NCBI GenBank assembly: GCA_964528445.1
Contig: CAZGSL010000020.1
Location: forward strand, 1-36,181
Direction of reading: 5' to 3'
Origin: JAXHMM01 sp964528445
Lineage (GTDB): Bacteria; Bacteroidota; Rhodothermia; Balneolales; Balneolaceae
Length of the DNA: 36,181 nucleotides
The first letter of the stretch is position 1; each line of letters opens with the position of its first letter. Positions 23,647-31,769 of this stretch are shown here, piece by piece. Below the pieces are notes generated by a model. It had not been told where the DNA came from. It made no database searches and saw nothing but the letters and a program-made list of their open reading frames with translations. Made by a program: the position numbers and the translations under genes.

Positions 23647-24398
23647 CGCAGCACCTCCTCGAGCTCGAGGGAAGCGTCGCTCTGCTCGTCGCGGTATTTC
23701 ACGATGAGCGGGCAGTTCATGCCCAGGCCCTGATCACGCGCCCACGCGCCGCTGACGGGCCGTGTGCCGGGGATCACCACCGCACGGGAGGGAATCGGCG
23801 CTCCCTTCTCCAGGCGCACCTCGTTCACGCAGTCGTATACCGGAACGGATCGGGAGAGGGTCACGCCGGGGGCGATCACGGCTCCCTCTTTCACCTGGAC
23901 GCCCTCCACGATCACCGATCCCGCTCCCACAAAACAGTCATCTTCGAGCACCACCGGCGCCAGTCCGACGGGCTCCAGCACGCCGCCCAGCTGGGCACCG
24001 GCCGAGAGGTGGACGTTCTTCCCGACCTGGGCGCAGGAACCCACCAGGGCGTTGCTGTCGATCATGGCGCCCGCATCCACGTACGCCCCGATGTTGACGA
24101 ACGCCGGGGGCATGATGATCACGCCGGGCGCCACGTAGGCGCCGCGGCGCACCGAAGAGCCGCCGGGCACGAGCCGCACCCCGTCACCGGGCCGGAAACG
24201 GCGGGGAGGCAGGTTGTCCTTGTCCACGAATCCCTCGTATATGCCGGAGTAGTTCACGTTGCGGCCGGCCTGAAACGCGGCCAGGATGGCCTCCTTCACC
24301 TTCACGTTCGCCGTCCACTCCCCCCCCTCGGGATAGGCCGCCCGGATTTTTCCGGTTTCCAGTTGTGTGAGTATCTCTTCCCAGTTCTCTTCGCTCAT
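23643..24398 (-). CDS. dapD: tetrahydrodipicolinate N-succinyltransferase
   Basis: Transfers succinyl from succinyl-CoA to tetrahydrodipicolinate, committing lysine/diaminopimelate synthesis to the succinylase route. The 251-aa protein has a helical N-terminus, then a left-handed beta-helix of hexapeptide repeats (about 78-205) with the DapD signatures PPAFVNIGAYVDAGAMIDSN, GSCAQVGKNVHLSAGAQLGG (about 120-139) and EDDCFVGAGSVIVEGV. It lies 67 bp after dapA in the dapB-dapA-dapD order; the gap holds a hairpin plus T-run that could attenuate its expression. Later genes of the pathway (dapC, dapE, dapF) are not in the window. The stop overlaps that of the threonine synthase fusion by 4 bp. Confidence 0.94.
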   Translation of the reverse strand: MSEENWEEILTQLETGKIRAAYPEGGEWTANVKVKEAILAAFQAGRNVNYSGIYEGFVDKDNLPPRRFRPGDGVRLVPGGSSVRRGAYVAPGVIIMPPAFVNIGAYVDAGAMIDSNALVGSCAQVGKNVHLSAGAQLGGVLEPVGLAPVVLEDDCFVGAGSVIVEGVQVKEGAVIAPGVTLSRSVPVYDCVNEVRLEKGAPIPSRAVVIPGTRPVSGAWARDQGLGMNCPLIVKYRDEQSDASLELEEVLR

Positions 24399-24422
24399 GT
24401 CTCCTGTTTTAAAGTAGGTGTT

Positions 24423-24444
24423 AAAAAACGGCCTCTACGCCGCC
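24423..24444 (-). terminator. weak terminator/attenuator between dapA and dapD
   Basis: On the minus strand GGCGGC and GCCGTT pair (four G:C pairs plus two G-U) around a 6-nt loop and run into six T, in the 67-bp gap after dapA and before dapD. It could lower dapD expression from the shared transcript. The stem is short, so this is tentative. Confidence 0.35.
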
Positions 24445-24465
24445 GGGTGTCCGCAGATGGTACGC

Positions 24466-25338
24466 TCATCCCCCGTACCAATCGGCGATGCGCCGGTCGG
24501 CCTCTTTCAGAAGGGCAACATCTCCCGCATCCTCGTCGGTGAGGGGGGCGCGCAGCACGCTGGTGCCGATCCAGCCTTTCTCTTTCAGCAGCACTTTTGC
24601 CGGCACCGGATTGGGTCCGGCAAAAAGGGCGCTCGCGCACTCCTCCCACAGCGGCAGCAGCTCCGGTCCCCTGCCCTCCAGGCAGAGCTCCACGTAGCGG
24701 CTTGTGGCTTTGGGCCAGACGTTGGCGGCCACCGATACAAGCCCGTCGCAGCCGGCCATGGCGAAAAAAGGCGTCAGTCCGTCGTCCCCGCTGAAAAATT
24801 TCAGTCCGGGCGCGGCCTTGCGGAACTGCTGGTATTCGTCGATGCTGCCGCTGGCCTCCTTGAGGGCATACAGGTTGGAATGGCCGTCCAGGTCTTCCAG
24901 CACCCGGGGGTCGAGCTTGACCCCCGTCCGGGAGGGAACGTTGTAGAGCATGCAGGGACGGGCGGCCTCGTCCATCAGCGCCCGGAACCAGCTTGCCTGT
25001 CCCCTTCGCCCCGGCTTCGCGTAGAGCGGGGTTACCAGCAGGAAGGCGTCCACGTCAAATTCCCCGCACCACGCCATCCACTCGAGCTGCTGATCCAGGT
25101 TGAATCCTCCCACACCCGCCATCAGGGGAATGTCCAGGTCCAGCCCGGCCGCCGTTTTGATCACCCGCTCCTTGTCCTCCCTCCCCAGGGCGAGTCCCTC
25201 GCCCGTGCTTCCAAGAAGCAGCACCCCGTTGCCGGCCTCCTCCTGCCTGCGGAGCAGTCCGGCGAGGTCTTCGGTGTCTACCTCCCCGTTTTCCTTCATG
25301 GGGGTTACCAGCGCGGTCCAGAGGTTTGTGTCATTCAT
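24466..25338 (-). CDS. dapA: 4-hydroxy-tetrahydrodipicolinate synthase
   Basis: Condenses aspartate semialdehyde with pyruvate, the first step specific to lysine and diaminopimelate. The 290-aa TIM-barrel protein has ALVTPMKENGEVD at the start, LGSTGEGLALGREDK, the catalytic-triad tyrosine Y132 in MLYNVPSRTGV, and the Schiff-base lysine K160 in LYALKEASGS, all at the positions expected for DapA (Y133 and K161 in E. coli). It overlaps the end of dapB by 8 bp, so the two are translationally coupled. Aspartate semialdehyde is shared with the threonine branch, served by the convergent threonine synthase fusion. Confidence 0.95.
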   Translation of the reverse strand: MNDTNLWTALVTPMKENGEVDTEDLAGLLRRQEEAGNGVLLLGSTGEGLALGREDKERVIKTAAGLDLDIPLMAGVGGFNLDQQLEWMAWCGEFDVDAFLLVTPLYAKPGRRGQASWFRALMDEAARPCMLYNVPSRTGVKLDPRVLEDLDGHSNLYALKEASGSIDEYQQFRKAAPGLKFFSGDDGLTPFFAMAGCDGLVSVAANVWPKATSRYVELCLEGRGPELLPLWEECASALFAGPNPVPAKVLLKEKGWIGTSVLRAPLTDEDAGDVALLKEADRRIADWYGG

Positions 25339-26047
25339 GCCGTTCAGAATTGGTGGTTATGCCGCCTTCGGAAACAGCGCGGTCAAAGAGTTCGGAAAAA
25401 TCGTGAAAACCCGGTTCGGTGCGTTCGCTCGCGAGCAACCCGGCTGCCCAGAGGGCGCCTTCGGCGAATACCGACCGTTCGCGGGCTTGATGTTTTAACC
25501 AGATTGACTCCCTTTTCGTTTGGATCTCCAGCCGGTGAATTCCCTTGACGTCCCCTTTTCGCTCCGAGGTGATCTCCGCCTCACGCCCCAGCCACTCCCG
25601 CCAGGAGAGCGCGGTTCCGCTGGGAGCGTCCTCTTTGTCCGTATGATGCACTTCGTGAATGGAAAAGGAGGGGCGGTCCAGCACTTCGCTCCCCTCGGAG
25701 AGGACCCGGAGGCAGCGGCGCACCACGTTCATCCCCAGGCTGAAGTTCGAGGCCTTCAGCCATTTGACGCCACGCTCCCGCAGCCGCCGGTCGAGATCGT
25801 CCGGCCAGTCGTAGCCGGTCGTGCCCCAGGCGGCCGGCACGGCCGACTCCAGTACCGCATCGAAAATATCGTCCACCGCACCGCCGGGCACAAAAATCAC
25901 GGCCGCGTCGGCCGGCTCCAGCGCCGCGGCCGTCGGTGGATTTCCGCTGTCGAAGGGCCCCACGACCCGCTGCCCGTCCACCAGGCGGAGGACCTCCCCG
26001 CCGGTCTTGCCGGTGCCGATGACCGCTATGTTCAGCTTCGAGTCCAT
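25331..26047 (-). CDS. dapB: 4-hydroxy-tetrahydrodipicolinate reductase
   Basis: NAD(P)H-dependent second step of the lysine branch. The 238-aa protein has a nucleotide-binding N-terminus (NIAVIGTGKTGGEV, about 6-19), a middle part with GTTGYDW and ASNFSLGMN, and the catalytic block EVHHTDKEDAPSGTALS, where the His pair and Lys belong to the active site. It is on the short side for DapB (E. coli about 270 aa), and the glycine-rich loop reads GTGKTG instead of the usual GAxGRMG, so cofactor preference may differ. The frame is open 34 codons further upstream, but ATG 26047 directly precedes the nucleotide-binding strand. It heads the dapB-dapA-dapD operon. Confidence 0.92.
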   Translation of the reverse strand: MDSKLNIAVIGTGKTGGEVLRLVDGQRVVGPFDSGNPPTAAALEPADAAVIFVPGGAVDDIFDAVLESAVPAAWGTTGYDWPDDLDRRLRERGVKWLKASNFSLGMNVVRRCLRVLSEGSEVLDRPSFSIHEVHHTDKEDAPSGTALSWREWLGREAEITSERKGDVKGIHRLEIQTKRESIWLKHQARERSVFAEGALWAAGLLASERTEPGFHDFSELFDRAVSEGGITTNSERHE

Positions 26048-26186
26048 GATATTCGCCGTTTTGCTTAAAACATTAGTATAAGCTTTTCGGTGAGGATATT
26101 CAGGTTCGGGCGCCCGCCGGACCCACTTGCACTGTTGCGGGGGGATCAATTAGATTCCCTGCATTACTTTCAACCAACCAGCGCCC

Positions 26187-27443
26187 ATGGAATCACTTGT
26201 CATCGCCGCCCCCATATTCACCAACGACGCCGTGGTTCTCGGCATCCTGCTGCTGATTCTTGCCGTTATTTTCGTTACCTCCAGCAGCGACAAGCCCTTC
26301 TGGAAAAAGTTCTACACCTTCATCCCCTCCCTGCTGCTCTGCTATTTCATCCCCTCCATCCTCAATTCGGCGGGTCTCATCTCCGGGGAGGAGTCCAACC
26401 TCTACTTCGTCGCCTCCCGCTACCTTCTGCCGGCCAGCCTGGTACTGCTCACACTCAGCATCGACTTCAAGGCGATCATGGGACTGGGCCCCAAGGCCGT
26501 CATAATGTTTGTAGCAGGTACCGTCGGGATCGTGATCGGGGGACCCCTGGCCGTGATTCTCTTCTCCTACGTAGCACCCGATGTGCTCGCGGGCACCGGG
26601 GCGGACGCGGTCTGGCGGGGGCTCTCCACCGTGGCCGGCAGCTGGATCGGGGGCGGGGCCAATCAGACGGCCATGTTCGAGGTTTTCGACCCGAGCGCGG
26701 ATCTCTTCTCGGCCATGGTGACGGTAGACATCATCGTGGCCAACATCTGGCTGGCTTTCCTGCTCTACGGGGCGGGCATCTCCGAACGGATCGACGCCTG
26801 GTTCAAGGCCGATGCCTCCCCCATCACCGAACTGCGGAAGAAAATCGAGGACTACAAAGCGAGCATCGCCAAAATACCCACCCTGGCCGATCTGACCACC
26901 ATCTGCGCCGTCGCGTTCGTCATGACCGCCCTCGGTCACCTGGGGGCGGACGCCATCGCGCCGTGGATCGCCGAAAACGCCCCGCAGCTCAGCCGCCTCA
27001 GCCTCGACTCCCGCTTCTTCTGGATCATCGTTATCGCCACCACGGCGGGACTGGCCCTCTCCTTCACCCGTGCCCGGAAGCTGGAGGGCGCCGGCGCCTC
27101 CAGGGTGGGCAGTCTTTTTCTCTACATGCTGGTGGCCACCATCGGCATGCAGATGAACGTGCTGGCCATCTTCGAATCCCCCGGCTTTTTTCTCATCGGA
27201 CTCACGTGGATTCTGATTCATGTGATCATTCTCTTCGTGGTGGCCAAGATCATCAACGCTCCCTTCTTCTTCATCGCGGTGGGAAGCCAGGCCAACATCG
27301 GCGGGGCGGCTTCGGCTCCCATCGTGGCCTCCGCCTTTCATCCCGCCCTGGCGCCCGTCGGGGTGCTGCTGGCCGTACTGGGTTACGCCCTGGGAACCTA
27401 TGGGGCCTATCTCTGCGCCATACTGATGCGGATGGTAAGCTGA
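26187..27443 (+). CDS. DUF819 family integral membrane protein
   Basis: A 418-aa polytopic membrane protein with about ten or eleven hydrophobic segments. It matches DUF819 (YjcL-like): the hydrophobic start with FYTFIPSLLLCYFIPS, the conserved STVAGSWIGGGANQTAM (about 147-163) before an FDPSADLF loop, and the C-terminal KIINAPFFFIAVGSQANIGG followed by ASAPIVASAF. The repeated G/A-N/Q-rich loops in both halves are like those of secondary transporters with re-entrant loops. Substrate is unknown. CAACCAACC lies seven bases before the ATG. It is divergent from the dap operon by 139 bp and followed 74 bp later by the beta-lactamase-like gene, probably from a separate promoter. Confidence 0.9.
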   Translation: MESLVIAAPIFTNDAVVLGILLLILAVIFVTSSSDKPFWKKFYTFIPSLLLCYFIPSILNSAGLISGEESNLYFVASRYLLPASLVLLTLSIDFKAIMGLGPKAVIMFVAGTVGIVIGGPLAVILFSYVAPDVLAGTGADAVWRGLSTVAGSWIGGGANQTAMFEVFDPSADLFSAMVTVDIIVANIWLAFLLYGAGISERIDAWFKADASPITELRKKIEDYKASIAKIPTLADLTTICAVAFVMTALGHLGADAIAPWIAENAPQLSRLSLDSRFFWIIVIATTAGLALSFTRARKLEGAGASRVGSLFLYMLVATIGMQMNVLAIFESPGFFLIGLTWILIHVIILFVVAKIINAPFFFIAVGSQANIGGAASAPIVASAFHPALAPVGVLLAVLGYALGTYGAYLCAILMRMVS

Positions 27444-27485
27444 ACGAGCCGTGAATTCGAAGCTGAATTCGGGGGAGGAACTGCG

Positions 27486-27491
27486 TATATT
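27486..27491 (+). promoter_or_regulatory. promoter-like box before the beta-lactamase-like gene
   Basis: TATATT followed by G, 26 nt before the ATG, one of five TATATT[A/G] boxes upstream of plus-strand genes here. No convincing -33 element is seen. Confidence 0.35.
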
Positions 27492-27517
27492 GCTCCGGCG
27501 ATAAAACCACCCGCACC

Positions 27518-28765
27518 ATGCTTCGCATCCTCAAATTTATCGGCGCCTTCCTGGGCACCCTCCTCGTCGTTCTGCTGATCGTCTTCGGGTTCAATCTCTC
27601 GGCGCTCACCACCCTGGTCGAAAACAGCGGGGATCTGCAGGAGGGGTCCGAATGGGTCTCCGAAGCCACCTCGCTGAAAGGCCTCACGGAGTACATGGGG
27701 GCCCATCCCGGGCGGGTCTCCCTTGTCTCCGCCGGCATCGACGAGCCCGACTCCACCATCCGCTACGGTTCCCACGCGCCCCGGACCATGGGAACGCTCT
27801 CCAACGTCCTGCTGCTGGCCGAGTACGTTCGCCGCGTGGAGGAGGGCGGGCTGGATCCGGAGGAGACGGTCTCCCTGGAGGAAGTGGACCGGTTCCAGCT
27901 TCCGTACGTGGACGCCTCCCATCACCGGAGCGCCGTCCGGGCCCTGCGCGAACGCGGGGCGGCCGGCGGAGAAACCGACCTGCGGAAGCTGGTGCGGGCG
28001 GCCGTGGAGTTCAACGACCTGGCCGCGGCGGACTACCTCTGGTTCCGGCTGAGCTCACCCGGCGGGGAACCGCTGGACCGCCTTATGGAGGAGATGGAAC
28101 TGGAGGAGACCGAGATGCCCCTGCCCTTCAGCGGACTCTATATCCTGATGAACCCGCACCTGGAGGGGAAATCGTTTGCCGCGCATATCGACAGCCTCGT
28201 CCGCCTTCCGAGGGAGGAGTTCGCCGAAGGGGCGATCCGCGCCGCCCGCCGCTTCAGCAGGGAGGGGCCTTACCGCGAACGGGTACTGGAGAGCTTCCGG
28301 GAGCATGAGGGGCCGGGCGTCGGATTCGCGGAGCGGCGGGACGCGCTGGTGCTCTTTCCCAAATCCACCGCCGCCGAGATGTCCCGGCTGATGGAGCAGC
28401 TCAGCCGCGACCGGCTTATATCTCCCCGCGTCTCCCGCGAAATCAAGGCCGTTATGGAGTGGCCGCTGGAGGGGCGGCTGGAGAGGGATTTCTCCCGGTA
28501 CGGGGCGATATATGACAGCCGTCTGGGGATGGCGGCCGGGATCGACTACGGCACCTCCTCCTACACGGGAAGGTCCTATGCGCAGGCGCTCTTTTTCGAT
28601 CCCCTGCAGGTCGCCTTCTGGTTTCACCTTAGCAGCAACCTGATGCACCAGGACCTTCAGCAGCGCCTGATATGGGATCCCGCGCTGCGCACCGCCACCC
28701 GCCGGGCGGTGGAAACCGGGGACAATCCCCCTATCGATACAACACAAACGGAAGACCAACCATGA
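27518..28765 (+). CDS. beta-lactamase-fold protein lacking catalytic residues
   Basis: A 415-aa protein with one N-terminal transmembrane helix (about 5-25), so the rest faces the periplasm. The body resembles class A beta-lactamase/serine hydrolase (PF13354): a hydrophobic helix after the expected active-site position followed by EYVRRVEEGGLDPEETVSLEEVD, as in the lactamase helix after SxxK. The S-x-x-K position reads T93-L-S-N96, the SDN-like loop reads FND (165-167), and the KTG strand is replaced by ...GTSSYTG. The normal nucleophile and base are therefore absent, and hydrolysis is unlikely. It may be a binding or scaffolding relative of a penicillin-interacting enzyme. The next gene overlaps its stop by ATGA. 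Confidence 0.75.
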   Translation: MLRILKFIGAFLGTLLVVLLIVFGFNLSALTTLVENSGDLQEGSEWVSEATSLKGLTEYMGAHPGRVSLVSAGIDEPDSTIRYGSHAPRTMGTLSNVLLLAEYVRRVEEGGLDPEETVSLEEVDRFQLPYVDASHHRSAVRALRERGAAGGETDLRKLVRAAVEFNDLAAADYLWFRLSSPGGEPLDRLMEEMELEETEMPLPFSGLYILMNPHLEGKSFAAHIDSLVRLPREEFAEGAIRAARRFSREGPYRERVLESFREHEGPGVGFAERRDALVLFPKSTAAEMSRLMEQLSRDRLISPRVSREIKAVMEWPLEGRLERDFSRYGAIYDSRLGMAAGIDYGTSSYTGRSYAQALFFDPLQVAFWFHLSSNLMHQDLQQRLIWDPALRTATRRAVETGDNPPIDTTQTEDQP

Positions 28766-29244
28766 CGAAATATCACTTTATATACCTGATCTGGCTGCTG
28801 CCCGCCTACCTGCTTTTCCTCTTTCTCCATCAGACGGCGGTCTTTTACGGTGTGACGGACACCTTCGAGAACGGGCGCAGCTATACGGCGGAGGTGGTGG
28901 ATTTTGAGATCAAGCAGATCGCGGCCCAGACCAACGGCTACGTAATCCTGCGCTTTGAGACAGAAGAGGGAGAGGCAATCCGGCGGCGGCTCTCCCTCCC
29001 CGTGGAGATGGCCGCCGGCATCCAGGAGACGCGGGTAATCCCCGTGCGCTACCGGCCCGGCGCCTTCCAGGAGATCGTGATGGTCCCCACATTCCAAACC
29101 CAGAAGGGGCTGGCGCTGACCAACATGGGGATGTCGATGGTGGGTTTTCTCATCACCCTCGTCGTCGCCTGGTTTTCTCACCGGTTCGCCCGCAGGAAAA
29201 TCGAGGGCGGAGAGGAGCAAATCGTAATCGAACGCGTCGACTGA
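28762..29244 (+). CDS. small two-helix membrane protein, DUF3592-like
   Basis: A 160-aa protein with transmembrane helices at about 5-25 and 124-146. Between them lies a small beta-rich domain: GRSYTAEVVDFEIKQI, then YVILRFETEEGEAIRRRLSL and a RVIPVRYRPGAFQEI strand, a pattern like DUF3592 (extracytoplasmic beta domain between two helices). The exact family is uncertain. ATGA overlap with the previous gene indicates translational coupling, so the two probably work together in the membrane. CCAACC stands immediately before this ATG. The frame is open 30 codons upstream inside the previous gene, but the ATG at 28762 starts right before the first helix. Confidence 0.8.
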   Translation: MTKYHFIYLIWLLPAYLLFLFLHQTAVFYGVTDTFENGRSYTAEVVDFEIKQIAAQTNGYVILRFETEEGEAIRRRLSLPVEMAAGIQETRVIPVRYRPGAFQEIVMVPTFQTQKGLALTNMGMSMVGFLITLVVAWFSHRFARRKIEGGEEQIVIERVD

Positions 29245-29245
29245 C

Positions 29246-29682
29246 ATGGCCGAATCCAGCGGCACGCTCTACCTGGTCCCGAACACCCTCGGGAAGACTC
29301 CGGAGAACAACACCATCCCGGAGTACGTGCTCCGGGTTATCCGCTCCCTGGAGTACCTGGTGGTGGAGAACACCCAGTCGGCCGTCCGGTACCTGCAGTG
29401 GGTGGGCGAAACGCGGCCGGAGTACAAGATCCAGTTCCGCGTGCTCAACAAGAAGACGCCGGAGCATGAGATCGCCTCCTTCGTAACTCCCCTGCTCGAG
29501 GGCCACGACGTGGGCCTGCTCTCGGAGGCCGGCATGCCGGCGGTGGCCGACCCCGGCTCCACGTTGGTTCGCCTGGCGCACGCACGGGGAATCCGCGTGG
29601 TACCGCTGACCGGTCCCTCCTCCATCTTCCTGGCCCTGGCGGCCAGCGGGTTCGGGGGACAGCAGTTCTGTTTTCACGGCTA
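29246..29682 (+). CDS. RsmI-like SAM-dependent methyltransferase, truncated by assembly gap
   Basis: The first 145 residues of a tetrapyrrole-methylase-fold protein of the RsmI group (16S rRNA 2'-O-methyltransferase family, short form found in Bacteroidota, usually about 235 aa). Visible are the start TLYLVPNTLGKTPENNTIPE, LVVENTQSAVRYL, the conserved VGLLSEAGMPAVADPGSTLV, and VVPLTGPSSIFLALAASG; these bind SAM and form the active cleft. The coding sequence runs into 100 N at 29683 and the 3' end is not present; bases after the gap do not resume a family-like protein. It starts one base after the stop of the preceding gene. RsmI function in this short subgroup is not settled. Confidence 0.8.
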
Positions 29683-29782
29683 NNNNNNNNNNNNNNNNNN
29701 NNNNNNNNNNNNNNNNNNNNNNNNNNNNNNNNNNNNNNNNNNNNNNNNNNNNNNNNNNNNNNNNNNNNNNNNNNNNNNNNNN
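29683..29782. other. assembly gap (100 N)
   Basis: Exactly 100 unknown bases, the conventional length for a gap of unknown size. It removes the 3' part of the RsmI-like gene and possibly more sequence. The order of the flanking segments depends on scaffolding. Confidence 0.97.
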
Positions 29783-29801
29783 GCTTCCTGAGCGGAATCC
29801 G

Positions 29802-30179
29802 TCAGGCGCCGGCCTCCTCCAGCATGCTCACAATCTCATCGTGGTGATGCGTGCTCGCCTGGTCCTTGGCAGACCAGCCGCGGTCGTCCATCACGTCCAC
29901 GTCGCTCTGGTGCTGGATCAGCAGCTGCACGATCTCGTTATGGCCTTTGTCGGACGCCCAGTAGAGGGCGCTGGTTCCACGGTTGTCGCGCGTATTGACA
30001 TCGGCCCCGTTATCCAGCAGATACTGAACGATGTTGAGATGGCCGTGTTTGGCCGCTTTCAGAAGGGCGGTACGCCGGTGTTCATCGGCCGTATTGACAT
30101 CGATACCCTCTTCAACCAGCCTGCTTACGATATCGATGTCGCCGCTCTCTGCCGCATCAAGAAAGGAGTCTTCGTTCAT
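29802..30179 (-). CDS. ankyrin repeat protein
   Basis: A 125-aa protein made of about four ankyrin repeats and nothing else. Repeats are recognised by G-x-T-A-L-x-x-A-x-x-x-G-H patterns: FLDAAESGDIDIVSRLVEEG, RTALLKAAKHGHLNIVQYLL, TSALYWASDKGHNEIVQLLI and a degenerate last one ending MLEEAGA. There is no signal peptide, so it is cytosolic. Its partner is unknown; small ankyrin proteins act as protein-binding scaffolds. GGAGG lies 8 nt before the ATG, a real Shine-Dalgarno in a sequence that mostly lacks them, and CCAACC lies 20 nt upstream. It converges on the RsmI-like fragment, with the assembly gap between. Confidence 0.9.
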   Translation of the reverse strand: MNEDSFLDAAESGDIDIVSRLVEEGIDVNTADEHRRTALLKAAKHGHLNIVQYLLDNGADVNTRDNRGTSALYWASDKGHNEIVQLLIQHQSDVDVMDDRGWSAKDQASTHHHDEIVSMLEEAGA

Positions 30180-30461
30180 GGGCTCGTCCTCCGGAATTTG
30201 GTTGGGGGAAGGGTCTTCCTAATGGTAATTCTTTGCGGGGCCAGAATCAAACCGTCCCCCCCTTCAGGGATTTCCCTGTCCCATCCGGCCGAACCGCGAC
30301 CGAAGATCTACCGGAAAACGATTCAAAGTCGAAATGGCTCTTAGAATATGAAATAATCCAATCCTTAAAGAACAAAAAATAATTTTTAAAATTATTGATA
30401 CATTAGCTAAGTTAGTGAAGCAGTATAAATATGAACTGCACGGCGCTCTATACCATACTCC
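30180..30461. promoter_or_regulatory. divergent intergenic region with A/T-rich island
   Basis: This 282-bp gap separates the ankyrin and amidase genes. Its part 30331-30430 is strongly A/T-rich against a G/C-rich background and contains a perfect 19-bp palindrome (9-bp arms with one central base, 30378-30396). A TAAATATG box (30426-30433) 28 nt before the amidase ATG is one mismatch from TAnnTTTG. I see no gene or RNA in it. Confidence 0.5.
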
Positions 30462-31769
30462 ATGGACGTGAAACGCATTCTGCCGGCTCTCAACACAAAA
30501 AGGATTCGCATGGCCCCTCTGCTCAGGGGAACGCTCTGCTGCATCCTGGTAGCACTTCTGCCCCTGCTCGCCGGCGCCCAGGAGAACCGGCTGAACCGCA
30601 TTTCCGCCTCCGAACGCAGCGACGGAATGGGGCACGTGATCCGATTCCACCTCTCCCAGGAAGCGGACTCCTTCATGGTGTTCCAGCCGGAGGCGGACCT
30701 CGTTCAGATGGCCCTCTATGGGCAGGACCTGGATACGTCCGGGGTAGAGATGGACGGGATCCGGGAGGTTTTTGACGAGGTGAGCCTCCACCGCATACCC
30801 TCCGGTATCGGGGTGGACGTCTACATTCCCAGGGAACGCACCTACCGTGCCGACGCCTATCCCGACCGGGGAAGCGAGGATATGCTGCTGGCGTTCACCG
30901 AATCGTCCGCCGGCGAAGTACGTGAAATGGCAGAAGGGCGCCGGCCCGTGATCTGGTCCCGCGCCACCGTTCGCACCGAAAACCTGCTGGCCCGGGACGA
31001 CTCGTCTGAACTGCCCCTCGACGAGACCTACGAGCAGATGAAGGACAAGATCAAATTTGACCGGGTGGTGATCGATGCCGGCCACGGGGGATGGGAACCC
31101 GGTTCGGTGGGATACCGCGGCATCAAGGAGAAGGATATTACCCTGGCCATCGCCAAGAAAATCGGGGAGTATATCCGGCAGAGCGAGCAGATGAAGAACG
31201 TGGAGGTTGTCTTTACCAGGGACGACGACAGCTACGTGGAGCTGGAAGAGCGGGGCAGCATCGCCAACCGGGCGGAGGGAGATCTCTTCGTCTCCATCCA
31301 CTGCAACGCAAGCGCCTCGCGCCAGGCGCACGGTACCGAGTCCTACTTCCTGGGGATGGCACGGTCGGAATCCGCCCTGGAAACCATGAAACGGGAGAAC
31401 AGCGTGGTCAACCTGAAAAACGGGGAGAACCGGGAGGAGCTGACCTCCGAAGAGCTGCTGACCTACGAACTGCTCAACAGCGGCTACATCGCCTCAAGCG
31501 AGAAACTGGCGGGCATGATACAGGACCAGTTTAAAAATCGCGCGCAGCGCCGGTCCCGGGGAGTCAAGCAGGCGGGCTTCATCGTCCTCTTCCACGCCTC
31601 GATGCCCGCCGTGCTGATCGAAACCGGGTTTATCAGCAACCCCAGCGAGGCCCGCTACCTGACCACCGACTACGGCCAGAGCATTGTAGCCTCGGCCATT
31701 TTCCGGGCCATTCGCAATTACAAAGTGGAATACGAGAACAACCAGCACTTCACCACCAACGAAGAGTAG
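30462..31769 (+). CDS. N-acetylmuramoyl-L-alanine amidase (Amidase_3)
   Basis: Zinc enzyme that cuts the bond between MurNAc and the stem peptide during cell separation or wall turnover. The 435-aa protein has a signal peptide (about 17-40, cleavage near LAGAQ), an N-terminal AMIN-like beta domain, and an amidase_3 catalytic domain from about 200. Zinc ligands are H208 (VIDAGHGG), E223 (GIKEKD) and H280 (SIHCNA); the catalytic Glu is E387 in LIETGFISN. All are present, so it should be active. The insert between the last two blocks (SVVNLKNGENRE region) is the regulatory helix area seen in AmiB/AmiC-type enzymes. ATG 30510 (residue 17) would give a tighter signal peptide and is a possible true start. 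It is followed 12 bp later by the SDR gene. Confidence 0.93.
   Translation: MDVKRILPALNTKRIRMAPLLRGTLCCILVALLPLLAGAQENRLNRISASERSDGMGHVIRFHLSQEADSFMVFQPEADLVQMALYGQDLDTSGVEMDGIREVFDEVSLHRIPSGIGVDVYIPRERTYRADAYPDRGSEDMLLAFTESSAGEVREMAEGRRPVIWSRATVRTENLLARDDSSELPLDETYEQMKDKIKFDRVVIDAGHGGWEPGSVGYRGIKEKDITLAIAKKIGEYIRQSEQMKNVEVVFTRDDDSYVELEERGSIANRAEGDLFVSIHCNASASRQAHGTESYFLGMARSESALETMKRENSVVNLKNGENREELTSEELLTYELLNSGYIASSEKLAGMIQDQFKNRAQRRSRGVKQAGFIVLFHASMPAVLIETGFISNPSEARYLTTDYGQSIVASAIFRAIRNYKVEYENNQHFTTNEE

Noticed and set aside
26090..27454. A 454-codon frame overlapping the DUF819 gene on the same strand
   Set aside because: It is a +1/+2 frame of the DUF819 gene, rich in Arg, His and Gly, with no family similarity.
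29246..29791. Reading the RsmI-like gene through the run of N to a stop at 29791
   Set aside because: The gap is of arbitrary length, so the frame and the last residues after it carry no information.
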